54,430 nucleotides of DNA from Pseudomonadota bacterium (lineage in GTDB: Bacteria > Myxococcota_A > Polyangia > Haliangiales > Haliangiaceae), in assembly GCA_022360315.1 (NCBI GenBank), contig JAKSDA010000296.1:1-54430 (forward strand). The letters are read 5' to 3'. Below, one piece after another: positions 44,771 through 54,335 of the stretch; positions within the stretch are counted from its first letter, which is position 1, and the number at the start of each line of letters is the position of its first letter. A program made the position numbers and the translations under genes. The notes under the pieces are model-generated. The model searched no databases. It was not told where the DNA came from and saw only the letters and a list, made by a program, of their open reading frames with translations.

Positions 44771-44798
44771 CATCACCGGATTATCACGAAACCATCAC
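44771..44798 (+). promoter_or_regulatory. Three TCAC repeats with 11-bp pitch
   Basis: CATCAC (44771-44776), TATCAC (44782-44787) and CATCAC (44793-44798) are exactly 11 bp apart, i.e. GTGATG/A repeats with the same pitch on the VWA gene's strand. It lies 63 bp before the VWA gene and about 135 bp before the histidine kinase, so it can serve both divergent units. The layout equals that before the CotH gene at 27947. Candidate binding site for the OmpR-type regulator encoded at 46789. Confidence 0.55.
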
Positions 44799-44934
44799 GG
44801 TGTCGGAGCAGCGGCCGCCTCGAACGGACGACTCGAATGTTGATGATGATCCCATGATACTCTGGTGACTCGGTCGTGACCGACGATAACTCATTGTCGC
44901 GCAAGCTCAGAGCGATCAAAAGGTGAGTGAGCTC

Positions 44935-46764
44935 ATGAGCCAACTGAACTTGCGTGCTGCGATTCCTCTGGTCGTCGGGCTACTCGCCCTTTTGGTCGCA
45001 CTTGTCGCGCTGATGCAAATGATCACCGCCGAGCGCTCCGACGCCCGGGCCAACCTCGAGGCGCGCGAGCGCATCGTGCTCGAGTATGCCGACAACGAGC
45101 TCACCGCGCAGCTCTACGAGCTTGCCGACCGGGCCCAGCAGGACATCGATCGAGCCCTGGCAAACCCGCTCCTCGCCTGCCCCGGGTGTTACTACAGCGA
45201 ACGCGGCCGGCAACTGCTGCCGCGGATCGCACAGACTTCGCGACCCGGTCAAACGCCGGTGCGGGACGCGTACGCGGCACTGCGCAACAGTGTGGGCACG
45301 CACAGCGCGGCCGGCCATTCGATCGACGATACCTGGGCTCACCGGGTCGCCCTTCACCGGGCCTGTGGGCAAGGCCGGCCGGGCGCCGCGGGCGCAGTGC
45401 TCGAGCATCGCGCCCACTATGTCTTGCCCGTGGAGCGAGAGATGGCGTCGGCCCTGGCCCTGGTCGAGGATTGTCGGCCGGCGATCGGGCTCTTGCCGGG
45501 GCTTCTGCGCGATGGTATCGCTCCGCCCGGCGGTCGTCGAAGCGATGGCTTGCAACCCATGGTGCTCCGCCATCTGCACCGGCTCGGCCCGGCCGACGCG
45601 GCATTCATCATCCGGCGCGTCATCGACGTATCGGTCGAGCGGGGCATCGAAACCGGCGATTTCGAGCAACGCCTCACCGAGCTCACCCGTGCCGCTCTCG
45701 CTCTGCCCGGTCGGGCCGAGTTGACCGATTCGCCCCATCGGCAATCCGGGCTGTCCATTGTCCGGAGCGGTGACGGCCACTGGCTGGTACAGCCGAGCCC
45801 GGCCGGAGTTCGCGGTGTGGCCGTGGATCTGGGCGCCCTTCTCAACGGTATCGCGCAAAACATGCGACAGCGCTCGCTCCTCGACCCCGACGATCGTATT
45901 GAACTGCGCATACCCACCGCCGGTATCGTCCCTCTGCACCGGATTGGATTGGGCATCGTATCGTCGCACATGAGCCAGGCGCGCATCGCCATTGGCGAAC
46001 GCCATGTGCTCAAGCTGGCCCTGTTGGCACTGTGCGCCGGCATGGGTGTTGCGATTGCAGTCCTGGCCTTGGCTCTGCAGCGCCGGCGGCGTCGTCTGCT
46101 CGAGCTCAAGTCCCATTTTATCGCCAGTGTCTCCCACGAACTGCGGACCCCGCTGGCTTCGATGCGGGTCATGGTCGAGACTCTGGCCCGCCGCACCGAC
46201 GGCATGCCCGAGGTTCGCGACTATCCGGCCCGGGTGTTGAGCGATATCGACGGCATGAGCTTCCTGGTCGAGAATATCCTGTCGTTCAACCGGTTGGCCA
46301 GGGGGCAGTGGCAACAGCGAACCGTTGCGGTCAAGCTGGCCGAGGTGGTCACCAGTGCCTGCGAAGAGGTAAAAGAATGGCATTCGCGTCCGGTTCGGTT
46401 GCGTGGCGATGTGGGCGATGCGGTGATCCAGGCAGAGCCCGAGCTTGTCCGGCTTCTCTTTCGCAATCTGGCGCTCAATGCAGTGGTCTACAACCGCCGC
46501 GATCCGGTCGACATCTCGGTCGAGATACGCTCACGTCCCGGCCAGGAGTTGGAGGTGTTGTTTGGCGACAACGGGGTCGGGATTGCGGCAGAACAGAAGG
46601 AACGGGTGTTTGACGAGTTCTATCGCGGCGCTGCCAGTTCGATGGCACGCGGCTCTGGCCTCGGCCTGGCACTTTGCCGTCGTATCATGGCCTTGCACAA
46701 TGGCACCATTGAGGTTGCTGATTCGAGCAGCGAAGGCACGACGTTTCGGATGAGATTTCCATGA
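44935..46764 (+). CDS. Membrane histidine kinase
   Basis: A 609-residue sensor; ATG at 44935 with GGTGAG upstream (a GTG 12 bases earlier would add four residues). An N-terminal membrane anchor (AAIPLVVGLLALLVALVALM), a large extracytoplasmic part of about 340 residues with a C-x-x-C-type CPGCYY near the start, a second helix (LALLALCAGMGVAIAVLALALQ), then HisKA (SHFIASVSHELRTPLASM, His401) and a HATPase domain (RLLFRNLALNAVVYN, FGDNGVGIAAEQKERVF, GSGLGLALCRRIM). Its response regulator gene follows 24 bp later. The input signal is not known. Confidence 0.9.
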   Translation: MSQLNLRAAIPLVVGLLALLVALVALMQMITAERSDARANLEARERIVLEYADNELTAQLYELADRAQQDIDRALANPLLACPGCYYSERGRQLLPRIAQTSRPGQTPVRDAYAALRNSVGTHSAAGHSIDDTWAHRVALHRACGQGRPGAAGAVLEHRAHYVLPVEREMASALALVEDCRPAIGLLPGLLRDGIAPPGGRRSDGLQPMVLRHLHRLGPADAAFIIRRVIDVSVERGIETGDFEQRLTELTRAALALPGRAELTDSPHRQSGLSIVRSGDGHWLVQPSPAGVRGVAVDLGALLNGIAQNMRQRSLLDPDDRIELRIPTAGIVPLHRIGLGIVSSHMSQARIAIGERHVLKLALLALCAGMGVAIAVLALALQRRRRRLLELKSHFIASVSHELRTPLASMRVMVETLARRTDGMPEVRDYPARVLSDIDGMSFLVENILSFNRLARGQWQQRTVAVKLAEVVTSACEEVKEWHSRPVRLRGDVGDAVIQAEPELVRLLFRNLALNAVVYNRRDPVDISVEIRSRPGQELEVLFGDNGVGIAAEQKERVFDEFYRGAASSMARGSGLGLALCRRIMALHNGTIEVADSSSEGTTFRMRFP

Positions 46765-46788
46765 TAGAGGCTCACGAGAGAGGTTTCC

Positions 46789-47475
46789 ATGGGCGCGATT
46801 CTTCTTGTTGAAGACGACGAGAACCTGCGTATTGCTCTATGCGACAATCTCGAAGAAGAAGGCTATCGAGTCACCGCGGTTGCCGACGGCACGTCTGCTA
46901 TCGAGGCAGTGCAGCGCGATGCCTTCGATCTCGTCATCCTGGACATCATGCTCCCCGACATCGACGGCTATGCACTGTGCGAGCGTCTCCGCTGCGACGG
47001 TTTTTCTGCCATGATACTGATGCTCACTGCGCGGACCCTGGAAGACGACCTGGTGCGCGGCCTCGAGCTCGGTGCCGACGACTATCTAACCAAGCCCTAT
47101 CGCCTGCGCGAATTGCTCGCCCGGGTCCAGGCTCTACTGCGCAGGGCCTCGTCGCTGACGAGAGTCGATGTCCTGCGCTGCGGTACGTATCGGATCGATA
47201 TGCAAGCCCGCGAGGTCGTGGACGGCGCGGGAAACGCGGTGAGTCTGACCCGCACCGAATTCGACTTGCTGAGTTATCTGGTACAAAATCACGGCCGCGC
47301 GATAACTCGAGACGAATTACTGAATGAAGTATGGGGCCGGGATATTGCGATTGATGGCCGCACAGTCGATAATTTTATATCGAGCCTCAAAAAGAAGCTC
47401 GGCCGGCAATCGGATGCGGGCTTTCACATCCGCACAGTGCGCGGGGTCGGCTATCGAATGGAACTCGATTCCTGA
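46789..47475 (+). CDS. OmpR/PhoB-family response regulator
   Basis: A 228-residue regulator preceded by GAGAGG. Receiver domain: ILLVEDDENLRIAL, phospho-acceptor Asp52 in LVILDIMLPDIDGYAL, Thr in MLTART and Lys in YLTKPYRL. DNA-binding winged helix: VSLTRTEFDLLSYLVQNHGR, DELLNEVWGRD, DGRTVDNFISSLKKKLG, IRTVRGVGYRME. The kinase gene is directly upstream. Such regulators bind 11-bp-spaced direct repeats, which exist nearby (44771) and at 27947. Confidence 0.93.
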   Translation: MGAILLVEDDENLRIALCDNLEEEGYRVTAVADGTSAIEAVQRDAFDLVILDIMLPDIDGYALCERLRCDGFSAMILMLTARTLEDDLVRGLELGADDYLTKPYRLRELLARVQALLRRASSLTRVDVLRCGTYRIDMQAREVVDGAGNAVSLTRTEFDLLSYLVQNHGRAITRDELLNEVWGRDIAIDGRTVDNFISSLKKKLGRQSDAGFHIRTVRGVGYRMELDS

Positions 47476-47485
47476 ACTCGAGGAG

Positions 47486-50400
47486 TCAGGGCACCAGAAA
47501 GGACAGAAATGCCAATCCGTCGGCGTTGCTTTCGATGAGTCCGAGGGCGAGCCGGGCGTACTGGCGAACTGTGGGTGGCCCGTTTTCGCCCAGTTGGGAG
47601 AGCGCTGCTCGAGCGGCAGCCGAGCCGACGCCCTGCCGGGCCAGTACCACGAAGGCGGCGGTTGCGGTCAATCGGCGCATCGCATGCCGCTCGGCATCGC
47701 GCAGCATGCCGGCCAGGATGTCGGCTGAATGAGTCGCCGCCCACGCCCTGGCCAGAGCAGGAAGCATGGCCGCGCGAACATCGTGCGAAGGGTCGTCGAG
47801 TAGCGGGGTCAGAAGCTCGACTGCTTGTTCCGGATCTCGTTCGACCAGACCGATGCTCGCGGCTGCTGCCCGCATTCGTTCTTGCTCGGAACGCTGGGCG
47901 AGCGCGCGCGCCAGTCCTTGGGCGACGTTGTCGCGCGAACTCAACCGGACCCAGGCGGTCAGCGCCAGCTGGGCGATGGTCGCGTCGGCATCGCCCATGG
48001 CAAGACGCAATGATCGATCGATGGCCTGCTGCGGCAGTCCCCCTCCACTGGCCGCCAGACGTTCGAGAGCGGCGCGGCGCACTGCCCGCTCCCGGTCGGC
48101 AAGTGCGACATTCATGACCACGGCGATACTCGTGCCCGTGGCAACCGCAGCATCGACCGCCGCGATCCGGACGACCGATGACGGATCGGCAATCGCCTGC
48201 TGAATCAACTCGGTCGCACCGATGCTCTGACCGGCGTCGAGCAAGATCAGCTTCTCGTTGTCATCGGCGTGATGAAATCCCTTGCGCAACACTCCATGCA
48301 TATCGCCCGGTGCCGCTTTGCCCAGGTTGGCCACTGCGCGCACAGCGACGATACGCACCTCGCGTTCACCGTCGCCGACCAGTTTGGCCAGCCCACCGAC
48401 AACTCTGTCGGTGACTCTGCCCCGAGCCACCAGCCCGGCCAGCACTCGAGCTGCGTCGGCGCGAATCTCCGCATACTCATCGGCAGCGAGCGAATTGGCG
48501 ATCGCGGCCGCAGTCCTCGCATCGCCCGGCTTGTCGGCCACACACTGAATGATCAGACGACGGACGGCAACCGAGGCGTCCTGCGCTGCACGCGTCAGCA
48601 AGCGGCGCGACTTGCCGTGGCCAGCCGTGCTCGCATTGCACAGTCCGGTGAGCCCGGCCATACGCAGGGCAGTATCGTCGGTGTTGCGGAAAGCCGCCGC
48701 CAGATACGAGTACACCGCAGCCGGTTTTTTGCCGGCCATCCGGGCGAACACCTGCGCTGCCAGGTGGCGCGAGCGGCCTTTGCGCCGCCACAGACGCCGG
48801 TTGATGGCACTCACCGCAATACCGGCCGATCCGCCGACCGAAACACTGTTGGCCAGCCCGTGGGCGGCACCGACTGCGACCTCGAAACGCTCGGTATTGA
48901 GCATTTTGATGAGCCGACTTTGTGCCGATCGCCCAACATAACCGTAGGCCTCGGCCGCTGCAATGCGAACCCCTGACGCAGGGTCCTCGAGCAAGCCCTG
49001 CAACGCCACCGACGCTGCCCGTTCCCCCGCCCTGGCCACTTCGCCCCATCCGACTGCCATGGCGACACGCAACCTCTCGCTCGTCGACTCTCTCGTTTCG
49101 AACATGCTGGCCAATTTGCCGCCGGCGGCTTTGGGCGCGACGCGCGCATAAAGCGGCAACCCAACTGCCACGACCTCCTCGGTGGCCGACTCGAGCACAT
49201 TGCCGACGCGATCGGCAATGGCGGCAGCCGTGCTCTCGGGCGCAAAGTCGCGCATGAGCTGGAGAGCAAATACCACCACCTCGGGCGCTGCCCGGCCACT
49301 GCCGACCAGGTTGGCCGCGGCCAGCGCCGCATCGCCGGGATCGGCAGAAAATGCCCGTTTGAGCTGGTCCTTGGCCTTTTCGACGAGGTCCCCGGGGAGT
49401 TCCCCATGACCCAAAAGCGCCGCCGCCGATGCCGCCGACGGCGCAACAGCCGAATCCCACCCGGCCATGACCGCGATCAGCTCGCGCAGGGCGTCTTCTT
49501 CGGGATTTTTTTCCAGCGCTGTTTCGTACAGGGTATGCGCCCGCGCTCTGCCCAATGACGATACCGCCGAAAATGCCAAACGCCTGAAATCGGCGTCGGA
49601 CGAGACCAGCGCTGCGGCCAGAGTGTTCCGGTATGCACCCTCACGGCGCCGCTCCGCACCGGTCGCGACTGCCAGGGCGCCGCGCTGCACAGCCGGCGAC
49701 GCGTCTTCGAGCAAGCTGTCCAGCAGTTCGACCTCGGCTTCACTACCGCGGGCAATGGGTGCGAGCAAATCGAGCAGCGAGACCACATCCCGCGGTCCCA
49801 GGGCCTGCTCGCGAAGTTCCTCCACAGCCTCGGCACTGCCCGAGGTCGCATACTCGATAAGCGCCCGGTACCGGGGCTGCACGGCATTAAACGCCGCCGC
49901 CGCATAGTCGCCGATATCACCGGTAATGCCCCGGTCGCCGATGCGCTGCCACGCCTCTTCGCTCACCATGGGTCGAGATAGCCCGGGGTCGGCAAGGACT
50001 GCGCCGAACGATCCGGGCAGCCAGTCGAACGCGGTCAGCCCGGGACTGCCAGCGCGTACCACGACTCGCTGACCACCGCTTGCGGTTACTGCATCGAGGT
50101 AGTAGGTGCCCGACATGGCGATATAAACCATGATCAGAACAGCTACAGGCACAGCCACGACAGCACCGCCAGCGGCGAAAAAAAAGCGCCTGGAGCGCGC
50201 CACGACTGCCCGCTCGCGCGCCGTGGTGGGAACCAGTCCCTGCTCGCGCAAGGTCCAATATTGCCGCAGCGAAAGGCGGGCTTTTTGCCCGGCTTTGGAT
50301 TCGAAGAGCGCGTATGCGTGTCGGCTGGCAGCGCGCACCGGAGCAGCAATTTCGCGCATCCTCGGCAGCAAAAGCGGGTGGGCCAGGGCCCACTGAGTAT

Positions 50401-51454
50401 CGCGATCGCCGTCGCCCCCCACCGCCGATACCAGACCTTTCTCGTGCAATGTCGACAGGGCACGATGAGCAACATCGACCGTGGTACAGGCTCGTGCGGC
50501 CACCCGCTCGATGGGCTGCGACGTGCCGGCACGTGCGCTGGCCAGTTCGCCCAGCAGTCTGAGCGCGGCGCGTTCGTCGCCGGTGTCCCTGGCGCAGGCT
50601 GTGACCCAGGCGTGGTCGAGCTGGCCAGCGCCGCCGATTGCCCGAAAATCGTCTGCACCGCTGATCCCGAGGTCGCGCACGGCCAGGGCGGCAACTTGCA
50701 GGTCGGCGGGCAACACCACTCCGGTCTCCTGGGTCAGGACTTCGACCACAAGTGTCGATAGCAATGGCTCGGTGGTGACAGCGTTCAAGGTCCAGATGCG
50801 TTCCAGGATGTCGGTTGCATCTGCGGGTGCAAGGCGGAGCAGCTCGTGGCGACTCGAGGGCGGAAACAGCAACCCTGTGCGCCGCTCGAGCATGCCAAAG
50901 CAGTGAACGCTCTGGCTGGCACAGCTGAACAAGAAACGAGCTCGCCCGCCCGAATGACTGACCACCCGGACAAACAGATCGCCGATCTCGCGGACCACGC
51001 TGTCCTCGGGGTCGCGCAGGGCCCTTTCGACATGATCCAGGATGAATAAAAATTGCTGCTCATCGGCCGATTCAGCCACTGCGCGGGTCAGGAATGCCGC
51101 AGGGCGCTCACCATCGTCCGGCGACAGGCCGGTTGCCAATGACACCCCGCGTACGAACGACCGGGCAGGAGCGCAAATATCATCACAAATGACTGCGATC
51201 ACACCCTCATCGCGCAAGCGGGGGACCAACCCAGCGTGAAGGAGCGAGGTTTTCCCGACCCCCGACTCGCCGTAGAGCAGCCCGGCGCGAAAGCCCCGGC
51301 TCGTGACCAGCTGCACCAGCTCTTCGGTATCCCTGTCGCGCCCGTAGAATACGTGCCGTTCGGCGTCCGAGAACGGGGCAAGCCCGCGCAGAGGCGCAAC
51401 AGGATCTGCTCCGGTGCCTGATCCAGTACCTGGGTGGGTGCCGATCGACGCCAC
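47486..51454 (-). CDS. nSTAND1-type NTPase with TM helix and HEAT repeats
   Basis: A 1322-residue protein from the GTG at 51454 (GGGGG in front); the frame goes further up but through repeat DNA. The start PLRGLAPFSDAERHVFYGRD followed by TEELVQLV is the typical entry of nSTAND1 NTPases. Walker A GESGVGKT is at 62-69, and FLFILDHVE (Asp140) is Walker B. A winged-helix-like part (ALSTLHEKGLVSA) follows. One transmembrane helix at about 424-447 (FFFAAGGAVVAVPVAVLIMV) divides it from a long region of HEAT/PBS-lyase repeats (VRIAAAEAYGYVGRS, VRRAALERLAASGGG, VRAAMLPALARAW). STAND proteins are switches in signalling and phage defence; the function here is unknown. Confidence 0.8.
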   Translation of the reverse strand: MASIGTHPGTGSGTGADPVAPLRGLAPFSDAERHVFYGRDRDTEELVQLVTSRGFRAGLLYGESGVGKTSLLHAGLVPRLRDEGVIAVICDDICAPARSFVRGVSLATGLSPDDGERPAAFLTRAVAESADEQQFLFILDHVERALRDPEDSVVREIGDLFVRVVSHSGGRARFLFSCASQSVHCFGMLERRTGLLFPPSSRHELLRLAPADATDILERIWTLNAVTTEPLLSTLVVEVLTQETGVVLPADLQVAALAVRDLGISGADDFRAIGGAGQLDHAWVTACARDTGDERAALRLLGELASARAGTSQPIERVAARACTTVDVAHRALSTLHEKGLVSAVGGDGDRDTQWALAHPLLLPRMREIAAPVRAASRHAYALFESKAGQKARLSLRQYWTLREQGLVPTTARERAVVARSRRFFFAAGGAVVAVPVAVLIMVYIAMSGTYYLDAVTASGGQRVVVRAGSPGLTAFDWLPGSFGAVLADPGLSRPMVSEEAWQRIGDRGITGDIGDYAAAAFNAVQPRYRALIEYATSGSAEAVEELREQALGPRDVVSLLDLLAPIARGSEAEVELLDSLLEDASPAVQRGALAVATGAERRREGAYRNTLAAALVSSDADFRRLAFSAVSSLGRARAHTLYETALEKNPEEDALRELIAVMAGWDSAVAPSAASAAALLGHGELPGDLVEKAKDQLKRAFSADPGDAALAAANLVGSGRAAPEVVVFALQLMRDFAPESTAAAIADRVGNVLESATEEVVAVGLPLYARVAPKAAGGKLASMFETRESTSERLRVAMAVGWGEVARAGERAASVALQGLLEDPASGVRIAAAEAYGYVGRSAQSRLIKMLNTERFEVAVGAAHGLANSVSVGGSAGIAVSAINRRLWRRKGRSRHLAAQVFARMAGKKPAAVYSYLAAAFRNTDDTALRMAGLTGLCNASTAGHGKSRRLLTRAAQDASVAVRRLIIQCVADKPGDARTAAAIANSLAADEYAEIRADAARVLAGLVARGRVTDRVVGGLAKLVGDGEREVRIVAVRAVANLGKAAPGDMHGVLRKGFHHADDNEKLILLDAGQSIGATELIQQAIADPSSVVRIAAVDAAVATGTSIAVVMNVALADRERAVRRAALERLAASGGGLPQQAIDRSLRLAMGDADATIAQLALTAWVRLSSRDNVAQGLARALAQRSEQERMRAAAASIGLVERDPEQAVELLTPLLDDPSHDVRAAMLPALARAWAATHSADILAGMLRDAERHAMRRLTATAAFVVLARQGVGSAAARAALSQLGENGPPTVRQYARLALGLIESNADGLAFLSFLVP

Positions 51455-51531
51455 GCCCCCACTATATCTCAAGTCTCGGGCAGAGATTGTGCCTGGCGAG
51501 ATCCCGGTTTTGACTAGTACGTCGAAAAGGA

Positions 51532-51602
51532 TGCAAACGTGACTGTGTGCGGCCCGACCGCTTCGCGCTCGGGCTATCGTTTTGGACAACGCTCCCGGAC
51601 GG
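51532..51602. repeat. Copy of the GCCCGA/CTCGGGC repeat
   Basis: GCCCGACCGC / GCGCTCGGGC hairpin followed by TATCGTTTT, then TTTTGGACAACGCTCCCGG, similar to 19217-19303 in order of elements. It lies between divergent genes, where a terminator would not be needed. A further shared 3' piece, AATGCGTTTCTGTTTAG, occurs at about 51657-51672 and, in slightly longer form, at about 20909-20927. Confidence 0.55.
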
Positions 51603-51683
51603 CCGGACTCGGCCGCTGGCCTCGCAACAGAAATGCCTTATTTGATCCACAAACAATGCGTTTCTGTTTAGTGTCGGGCCACC

Positions 51684-52445
51684 TTGAGCAGCGAAAACAC
51701 CACGCGCAGTGAGCAGGTGGCACTGCAAGTCTCGGCGCTGACCGTCAGCTACGGCAAGCGCGTCGCAGTGGATGGGCTCGACCTCTCGCTGGCCCCGGGC
51801 GAGATCGCGGCACTCCTGGGACCCAATGGCGCTGGCAAGAGTACAGCGCTCCTGGCCATGGCCGGGGCCGTGATGCCCAGTCGCGGCACCATCACCGTGG
51901 CCGGGGCCGATCTGGCCGACAATCCTCTGCAGGCCCGCGCCCGCATAGGCTTTGCCGACCAGCCGCCGTCGCTCTACGAGTTTTTTACCGTGGCCGAACA
52001 CCTCGCCTTTGTCGGCGAAGCCCGCGGCGATACCGATAGCAGCGGCCAGCGGGCCCTCCTGGCCGATCTGGGTCTGCAGCACATTGCCGACCGCATGTGC
52101 CGAGAGCTGTCGTTTGGCATGCGGCAACGCGTCGGTCTGGCCACGGCACTGGTCGGCGACATCGCTGTCGTGCTGCTCGACGAAACTCTCAATGGACTCG
52201 ATCCGCGCGCTGCCAAATCGGCGCGCGATGTCCTCCAGACCGCTGCTGAACGCGGAATTGCTGTGCTGATGTCGACCCATCTTCTGGGGGTGGCCGAAAG
52301 ACTGGCCCAGCGCATCCTCATCATGGACCGCGGCACCCTCAGAGCCGACGTGTCGGGTGACGAACTCGGCGAATTGCTCGACAAAGGGCCCGGCGCGATC
52401 GAAGAGCTCTATCTGTCGCTGGTGGACAGCGACGAGGTAGCCTGA
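51684..52445 (+). CDS. ABC transporter ATP-binding protein
   Basis: A 253-residue ABC ATPase: Walker A LLGPNGAGKSTALL, Q-loop region GFADQPPSLYEFF, signature LSFGMRQRVGLATAL, Walker B VVLLDETLNGLDPRA (Thr where Pro is usual) and switch His in MSTHLLGVAER. The start is TTG at 51684 or, 33 bp later, GTG; no clear ribosome binding site decides it. It overlaps the permease start by one base. This is the ABC-2 type that drives drug, lipid or bacteriocin export; the substrate is unknown. Confidence 0.85.
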   Translation: MSSENTTRSEQVALQVSALTVSYGKRVAVDGLDLSLAPGEIAALLGPNGAGKSTALLAMAGAVMPSRGTITVAGADLADNPLQARARIGFADQPPSLYEFFTVAEHLAFVGEARGDTDSSGQRALLADLGLQHIADRMCRELSFGMRQRVGLATALVGDIAVVLLDETLNGLDPRAAKSARDVLQTAAERGIAVLMSTHLLGVAERLAQRILIMDRGTLRADVSGDELGELLDKGPGAIEELYLSLVDSDEVA

Positions 52446-53788
52446 TGGCTGTCGAAAAACCCGACAGGGAGCCATTGCCGCCCGGGCGGATGTCGGCGCG
52501 CCGTCTGCTGTACTGGGGCGATCTCGACGATACGCGGCGTCGCACCTCCAGTTCTGGCCTGAGTGCGCTGCCGCCGTGGTTGTACAGCGCGATCGCGGCA
52601 CTTGTCCTGGGCGGTGTGGTGGCCCGCGGGGTCGGTTTGTCCGGCAGTGGCGCCGCCGGCAGTTCTGCGCTGCTCTCGGCGAGCAACACGTGGTTGGCCG
52701 CTCTTGCAGCCAGCCATGTGGTGGTGCTGTTCGGCGCGCCGTTTCGCATGTTCTGGCGCCGTGACTCGGCATTTGTCGGACGCTCTGCCATCGCTGGCCG
52801 GGTGCTGTTTACCGTGGCACTGGTGCGCAACGTGCGCGCCGCGCTTCGAGTTGCGATTCCCTGTATGCTCTCCGCTGTCGTATTTGCCGCTGGACCGCTG
52901 GGATCGCTCGACCTCGCCCTGCGCCATCTGCTCCTTGTTTGCGTCGCCGCAGTCAACGCCGGTCTACTGGGACCGGCCGTCGCTCTGGGCGCCGGTGCGA
53001 TCTTGGCCTCCGACCGGGCTCAACAAGCGTTAAACAGTATTGCCGGCGAATACCAGGCACCCAAGACCTCGTGGCTGGGCATCTTGCCCGGTCTGGCGGG
53101 CACCGGCCTGGCTCTGGCGCTCATCGCAACAGCCGGGTGGAGCCGCGGCAGCACTACCACACCGGTCGGTGACCCACTCTACGTCCTGGCCCCCGCCCTG
53201 GCGCTGCCCATACTGGCGTCCTTTTGGGCCTACACCCGGGCAAATTCTGCAATGCTCGCGGCCATTCGCGAAGTTGCGGCACTCGATCAAGAGCGGCTGG
53301 CCCACGTCGAGCCAACTGGCCCATCAGCAATCGAACGACTATCCGGCGCGTTATTGCGCAACGAGGGCGCCAGGCTTGTCCACAGCAAAGATGCCAGTTT
53401 GACCCGCCGCAGGTATCCGATCCCGTTTTTTCTCGGCGTTGTTGGCATGGTATCGCTATGGATACTCGCCACGGTAAATCCATATGATGTGGTCTTGTGG
53501 GCCGCTGTGGTGAGCGGTGGCCTCGGTGTCTACAGCGTGATCATGGCCCGGCGCACAACATCGCCTCCCATCGAGCACCCGCAGCTATTGTCGACCCTTC
53601 CAATTTCGCCTCGCGCAATCCGAGCCGCCAAACGCATGCACGTCACCGAATGGGTAACCGTGTATATCCTGCTCGGTGTCATCCCCGTCATCCTGCGCGC
53701 CCATAATACAGTCATGGCTGCCATTCTCCTGGGCGCAGTCGCCAGCGTAACTCTGGTCGCCGGCTGGGTGGTTGGCAACACTAAATAA
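52445..53788 (+). CDS. ABC-2-type permease-like membrane protein
   Basis: A 447-residue membrane protein whose ATG overlaps the ATPase stop (TGATG). About ten hydrophobic segments are seen in two groups (52560-53200 and 53420-53780), with a soluble stretch (AAIREVAALDQERLAHVEPTG) between. The second group includes PQLLSTLPISPRAIRAAKRM, the type of loop seen in ABC-2 permeases between helices. It should form the transport unit with the preceding ATPase. The exact family and substrate are unknown. Confidence 0.75.
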   Translation: MAVEKPDREPLPPGRMSARRLLYWGDLDDTRRRTSSSGLSALPPWLYSAIAALVLGGVVARGVGLSGSGAAGSSALLSASNTWLAALAASHVVVLFGAPFRMFWRRDSAFVGRSAIAGRVLFTVALVRNVRAALRVAIPCMLSAVVFAAGPLGSLDLALRHLLLVCVAAVNAGLLGPAVALGAGAILASDRAQQALNSIAGEYQAPKTSWLGILPGLAGTGLALALIATAGWSRGSTTTPVGDPLYVLAPALALPILASFWAYTRANSAMLAAIREVAALDQERLAHVEPTGPSAIERLSGALLRNEGARLVHSKDASLTRRRYPIPFFLGVVGMVSLWILATVNPYDVVLWAAVVSGGLGVYSVIMARRTTSPPIEHPQLLSTLPISPRAIRAAKRMHVTEWVTVYILLGVIPVILRAHNTVMAAILLGAVASVTLVAGWVVGNTK

Positions 53789-53822
53789 TAGACTGCAAAT
53801 AATGACGTAACCGAGAAACTTT

Positions 53823-53864
53823 ATCGATACGATCTCACGTTCCATCGATACGATCTCACGTTCC
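53823..53864. repeat. Two perfect tandem 21-bp copies
   Basis: ATCGATACGATCTCACGTTCC without its last base is 20 bases; the full 21-bp unit occurs at 53823-53843 and 53844-53864. The second copy contains the stop codon of the Uma2 remnant. It may mark an insertion or slippage. Confidence 0.75.
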
Positions 53865-54305
53865 GATTTCAAGTTGCTCGATAACTGTCCACAGTTGGTC
53901 GACGTTCAGGACAAATCCATCACAGCCGGGTAGCATTTCGATGGTGCCCCCGGTGACTGCAAGCATCTCGATGTATTGTCCGTCAAGTGTGCGCTGATAG
54001 ACCTCGATACTGCGAACACCCGGGTCGACAATCCAGTAGTACCGAATCCCGAACGACGCGTAGTCGTCCATTTTTTCGACTCGATCTCGCCGCTGATCGA
54101 GTGGAGTAGCAGAAACGATTTCGATCGCAATATCGGGCGAAATGTCGATTAAACCGTACGGCTGTGGCCGGCATCCGGCAAAATACACAGTCAGATCAGG
54201 CTTTCTGCCCCGGCGTGGGCCGATGGCAAATTTGGCCTCCGAACCGCCGACCAGACCGCCACGCGGAACGATCCAGCTGTGAAACGATGCAGCTAGTTCC
54301 CGTCC
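53856..54305 (-). pseudogene. 5'-truncated Uma2-family endonuclease
   Basis: The frame reads about 149 codons from just after an in-frame TAG (54306-54308), beginning GRELAASFHSWIVPRGG. KFAIGPRRGRKPDLTVYFAG, IDISPDIAIEIVSATPLDQR, RDRVEKMDDYASFGIRYYWI and VDPGVRSIEVYQ are the core and C-terminal motifs of the Uma2 (DUF820) PD-(D/E)XK fold, with the catalytic P-D and E-x-V. The usual N-terminal about 60 residues (x-x-E-E-F-x-x-L-x-E-x-x-x-x-R-x-E-L-I-D-G) are missing, and only a GTG at 54188 could start a shorter protein. A hairpin lies directly upstream at 54313-54335. Confidence 0.7.
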
Positions 54306-54312
54306 CTAAATG

Positions 54313-54335
54313 CCCGTTTTGCCTCGTAAAACGGG
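54313..54335. other. CCCGTTTT / AAAACGGG hairpin
   Basis: Perfect 8-bp arms with a 7-base loop directly at the broken 5' end of the Uma2 remnant. It may mark the junction of a deletion or the end of another unit. The flanking 54336-54430 carries no recognisable gene. Confidence 0.5.
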
